Below, one piece after another: positions 61,298 through 64,000 of a stretch of DNA of 64,000 bases. Origin of the DNA: Sphingobacterium sp. CZ-UAM (lineage in GTDB: Bacteria; Bacteroidota; Bacteroidia; Sphingobacteriales; Sphingobacteriaceae). Both the position numbers and the translations under genes were made by a program. Every line of letters begins with the position of its first letter. Within the stretch, counting starts at the first letter, position 1. The DNA lies in assembly GCF_002000245.1 (NCBI RefSeq), contig NZ_MTCM01000002.1, positions 372,001 to 436,000 on the forward strand, in the 5' to 3' direction. The notes below the pieces were generated by a model. That model had not been told where the DNA came from. It searched no databases and saw only the letters and a program-made list of their open reading frames with translations.

Positions 61298-64000
61298 ATG
61301 AAATTTTTTTCTCCATTAATAGCATGGGGGGACCGGAGAAGTCATTCTTATACCCTAAGCATTAAAGTCGTATTGACTATGAAGTTGATTTGTGTACTGC
61401 TGCTGGCATTTACAATTGGTGCTAGAGCATCAGGATATGCGCAACAAGTAAATCTATCCTTGAAAAATGCTACGATTGAAACTGTTCTTAAGGAGATTTC
61501 CAATCAAACAAGGTTACGTCTGTTTTACGACGAAAGATTATTTGAAAATGCTTCGCGCGTAGATATTTCCGTGGCTGGATCCGATGTACGGGCTGCCTTG
61601 GCAAAAACATTGCGCGGGCGCAATCTGGTCTTTGATATCATGGGAAGTACCATTGTCATTAAAGAAAAGAAGCAGACAGACCGGGAGATCACAGGTATTG
61701 TCAGGGATGCTACCGGACCAATGGCGGGAGTGAATGTGACTGTATTGGGGGTAGCTGGAATATCCACAAGGACAGATCGGGATGGGCGGTACAGCATTCG
61801 TGTTCCGGATAAGGCCATCCTACTGTTTCGTTTTATGGGGTATAAGGATGCTGAAGTCAATGTCTCCGACAAAAATAGGGCTGATGTACTGATGGAAACC
61901 GCGGAGTCTCACCTGGAGGAGGTTATCGTGGTCGGCTACGGTACACAGAAGAAGATCAATCTCTCGGGTGCTGTAGACCAAATCGGAGAAAAGTTTTTAG
62001 AAAGCAGACCCATTACAAATGTAGGGACGGCTTTGCAGGGAGCCATGGCGAATCTGAACATTACACCGACATCAGGAAGAGCGAACAGCTCGCCGGGAAT
62101 CAATGTGCGTGGTTATACCTCACTATCGGGTGGCGGGCCGCTTATCGTAATCGATGGGGTGCCAGCGACCAACGATGAACTTAACCGGATGAACCCCATG
62201 GATATTGCCAGTGTGACGGTGCTAAAAGATGCCGCTTCGGCAGCTATTTACGGCAGCCGCGCCGCTTTTGGTGTTGTATTGGTAACCACCAAATCGGGTA
62301 CAACAAAAGATATCAAGGTGACTGCCAACTCGATTTTTGGTGCCAAGGCTATCACACGAACAGTAGAAATCGAGGACGATCCTTATCAGGTCATGAAATA
62401 CAGAAATATCATGTCCGCTCCCTGGTACAACCTTTATGATGAGAAAATGCTCGAATATGGCAAACAGCTGAGTGAAAATCCATCATTGCCGCGTGTGATT
62501 GTCGATCCACAAAATCCAAATGCGTATATCTATCTGGGATCTACGGATTGGTTTAAGGAAGTTTATAAAGATATACAGCCTTCGTATACCAACAATATCA
62601 GCATTTCACAAAAGAATGAACGTTCCTCGTTTTATCTCTCGGGCGAATATTATAGACAAAATGGTATGCTGCGCATTAGTCCGGATACTTATGACCGCTA
62701 TAACTTTAGGGTAAAGGGTGATTATAAAATCACGGACTGGTTTACCCTGTCCAATAACACCACTTTTACAAATAATAAATATGATCAGCCTTCGGCAATC
62801 GATCAGGGCTACCTCTATTGGCATAATGTCAACCGCCAGCCTTCACTAAATACAGTTTATAATCCTGACGGTACCTATACCGAAGCCGGGGTAAACATGA
62901 TCGGCGCTGTTGCCGAAGGTGGCCGCAGCATCAGCCGAAATAACGATTTTCAGACGAGCTTCGGCGCAAAGATCGACTTCATCAAAAATGTATGGACCTT
63001 AAACGGAGATGCAACCTTCAGAAGGGTTTCTGGAAAATCGCATTTCTTTCAGCTGCCACTTGCCTATAGTACAGGTCCAAATGTGATGAACAAGCAAAAC
63101 TTTAATAGTTATGCCTCCAATGGGAGTAACGAAACACGTTATAATGTGTACAACATCTACTCGCAATATCAACGGACACTTAACGATCATTATTTTTCAG
63201 TGATGCTGGGCTTCAACCAGGAAGAACGGATCTATGAGTCTTTTTCGGCATCCCGGGATCAGTTGATTTCCAATTCGCTGCCAACAATAGGACTCGCGAC
63301 AGGTCAAACACCTTCTGTAGGGGCATCTGACTATGCCTGGTCTGTACGGGGGGCTTTCGCCAGATTGAATTATTCGTATAAAGATAGGTATATTCTTGAG
63401 TCTAACCTCCGCTACGACGGATCCTCAAGATTCCCTAAAAAAGATAGATTCGCATTCAATCCTTCGGTATCCGCTGCCTGGGTAGTTTCGCAGGAAAACT
63501 TCTTTCAGCCGCTGAAGGAAACAGTATCCAATTTTAAACTACGGGGATCGTACGGCTCATTGGCAAACCAGGATTTAAGGGACAACTATTACCCTTACAT
63601 TGCCAATATGTCCAAGGGCAGCGGGGCGATCCTGGATGGAAAGATCGTTCCCATTGTAGGCAGTCCGGGTTTAGTGTCCTCGACCCTGACCTGGGAGACC
63701 ATTACACAGTCCAATTTTGGGGTGGATATCGGTTTGTTTAAAAATCAGTTTTTTGGTTCATTTGACATCTATCGCCGCGATACAAAAGATATGCTAACCG
63801 CTGGCCGTACTTTGCCAATTGTACTTGGTACAGGTGTACCACTGGAAAATGCAGCCAACCTGAAAACCAATGGCTGGGAGCTGACACTCGGCTATAATAA
63901 AGAATTTATGGTAGCCAGTAAGCCATTTTCATTCTCCGCAAGAGTCAATCTAGCCGATAGTAGGGCCTATATTACCAAATACAGTAATCCTAAAAACAAC
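61298..64000 (+). CDS. STN-containing SusC-like TonB-dependent receptor, 3' part outside window
   Basis: Frame open from ATG 61298 to the window end (901 codons seen). Long signal region with hydrophobic core LKLICVLLLAF-like (MKLICVLLLAFTIGARA, about 28-44), then the STN domain (VNLSLKNATIETVLKEISNQ, FYDERLFENASRVDISVAG, LVFDIMGSTIVIKEK, about 49-130), carboxypeptidase-D-like domain (ITGIVRDATGPMAGVNVTVL), TonB box (EVIVVGYGTQKKINLSG), plug (ALQGAMANLNITPTSGRANS, YGSRAAFGVVLVTTK) and most of the barrel. The STN domain marks it as the signal-transducing partner of the FecR/sigma pair upstream. A SusD gene is expected just beyond the window. Confidence 0.95.
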   Translation, partial: MKFFSPLIAWGDRRSHSYTLSIKVVLTMKLICVLLLAFTIGARASGYAQQVNLSLKNATIETVLKEISNQTRLRLFYDERLFENASRVDISVAGSDVRAALAKTLRGRNLVFDIMGSTIVIKEKKQTDREITGIVRDATGPMAGVNVTVLGVAGISTRTDRDGRYSIRVPDKAILLFRFMGYKDAEVNVSDKNRADVLMETAESHLEEVIVVGYGTQKKINLSGAVDQIGEKFLESRPITNVGTALQGAMANLNITPTSGRANSSPGINVRGYTSLSGGGPLIVIDGVPATNDELNRMNPMDIASVTVLKDAASAAIYGSRAAFGVVLVTTKSGTTKDIKVTANSIFGAKAITRTVEIEDDPYQVMKYRNIMSAPWYNLYDEKMLEYGKQLSENPSLPRVIVDPQNPNAYIYLGSTDWFKEVYKDIQPSYTNNISISQKNERSSFYLSGEYYRQNGMLRISPDTYDRYNFRVKGDYKITDWFTLSNNTTFTNNKYDQPSAIDQGYLYWHNVNRQPSLNTVYNPDGTYTEAGVNMIGAVAEGGRSISRNNDFQTSFGAKIDFIKNVWTLNGDATFRRVSGKSHFFQLPLAYSTGPNVMNKQNFNSYASNGSNETRYNVYNIYSQYQRTLNDHYFSVMLGFNQEERIYESFSASRDQLISNSLPTIGLATGQTPSVGASDYAWSVRGAFARLNYSYKDRYILESNLRYDGSSRFPKKDRFAFNPSVSAAWVVSQENFFQPLKETVSNFKLRGSYGSLANQDLRDNYYPYIANMSKGSGAILDGKIVPIVGSPGLVSSTLTWETITQSNFGVDIGLFKNQFFGSFDIYRRDTKDMLTAGRTLPIVLGTGVPLENAANLKTNGWELTLGYNKEFMVASKPFSFSARVNLADSRAYITKYSNPKNN

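Overview
This window comes from a Bacteroidota chromosome, most likely a Sphingobacteriaceae member related to Sphingobacterium or Pedobacter. That placement is inferred from gene content; no rRNA or other phylogenetic marker is present. The supporting signs are four SusC-type receptors (two cut by the window ends), three SusD lipoproteins, two complete FecI/FecR-type sigma/anti-sigma pairs, a GH97 enzyme, a DUF6377-like protein and TAnnTTTG-type promoter elements. No rRNA, tRNA, CRISPR array or insertion sequence was seen.

Layout. (1) 1-6.3 kb: end of a SusC/SusD operon that continues into a lipoprotein resembling an M43 (pappalysin-type) metalloprotease whose zinc motif has been lost, then a secreted thioredoxin-like protein; a strong hairpin terminator follows. 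(2) 6.6-8.9 kb: an ECF sigma/FecR pair without an adjacent STN-type receptor, then a sigma-like ORF holding region 2 only. (3) 9.4-26.4 kb: a starch/maltodextrin (Sus-like) locus: DUF6377-like membrane regulator, secreted beta-propeller, SusC, SusD, SusE, a convergent GH13 amylase, a LytS/LytTR two-component pair, a SusE/F domain relic, a SusB-type GH97 alpha-glucosidase and a sugar MFS permease. (4) 26.4-31.7 kb: a VOC-family gene broken by a nonsense codon, an esterase and a large GH2 enzyme. (5) 31.8-35.9 kb, minus strand: MDR dehydrogenase, organophosphate-type MFS permease, phosphonatase-like HAD hydrolase and a secreted NPP-type phosphodiesterase, which together look like a phosphonate or phosphoester catabolic cluster. 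(6) 36.0-37.3 kb: a zone of decay with three gene remnants (lipoprotein, C-terminus of a GH95 enzyme, an unrecognised C-terminus). (7) 37.4-59.0 kb: a second glycan utilisation locus: alpha/beta hydrolase, SusC, SusD, small lipoprotein, divergent AraC regulator, then GH2, Na+/sugar symporter, RraA-like aldolase, second GH2, enolase-superfamily dehydratase, SDR dehydrogenase, SMP-30 lactonase and GH29 alpha-L-fucosidase. (8) 59.4-64 kb: ECF sigma, FecR and an STN-containing SusC that runs off the window.

How the genes work together. In the Sus-like locus, SusD/E bind alpha-glucans at the surface, SusC imports oligosaccharides, the GH13 and GH97 enzymes cut them to glucose and the MFS protein takes sugar into the cytoplasm. 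In the second locus the two GH2 enzymes and the fucosidase would trim a beta-linked, fucose- and/or galactose-containing glycan; the dehydrogenase, lactonase, acid-sugar dehydratase and RraA-like aldolase form a plausible non-phosphorylating oxidative route for the released sugar. The final sigma/FecR/STN-SusC set is a standard trans-envelope signalling unit.

The points most worth attention are the catalytically dead M43-like lipoprotein, the phosphonatase-like operon that lacks a transaminase and carries a dehydrogenase without its structural zinc cysteines, the oxidative sugar pathway embedded in a polysaccharide utilisation locus, the SusE/F and GH95 relics, and an imperfect tandem duplication of about 60 bp at the 3' end of the SDR gene.
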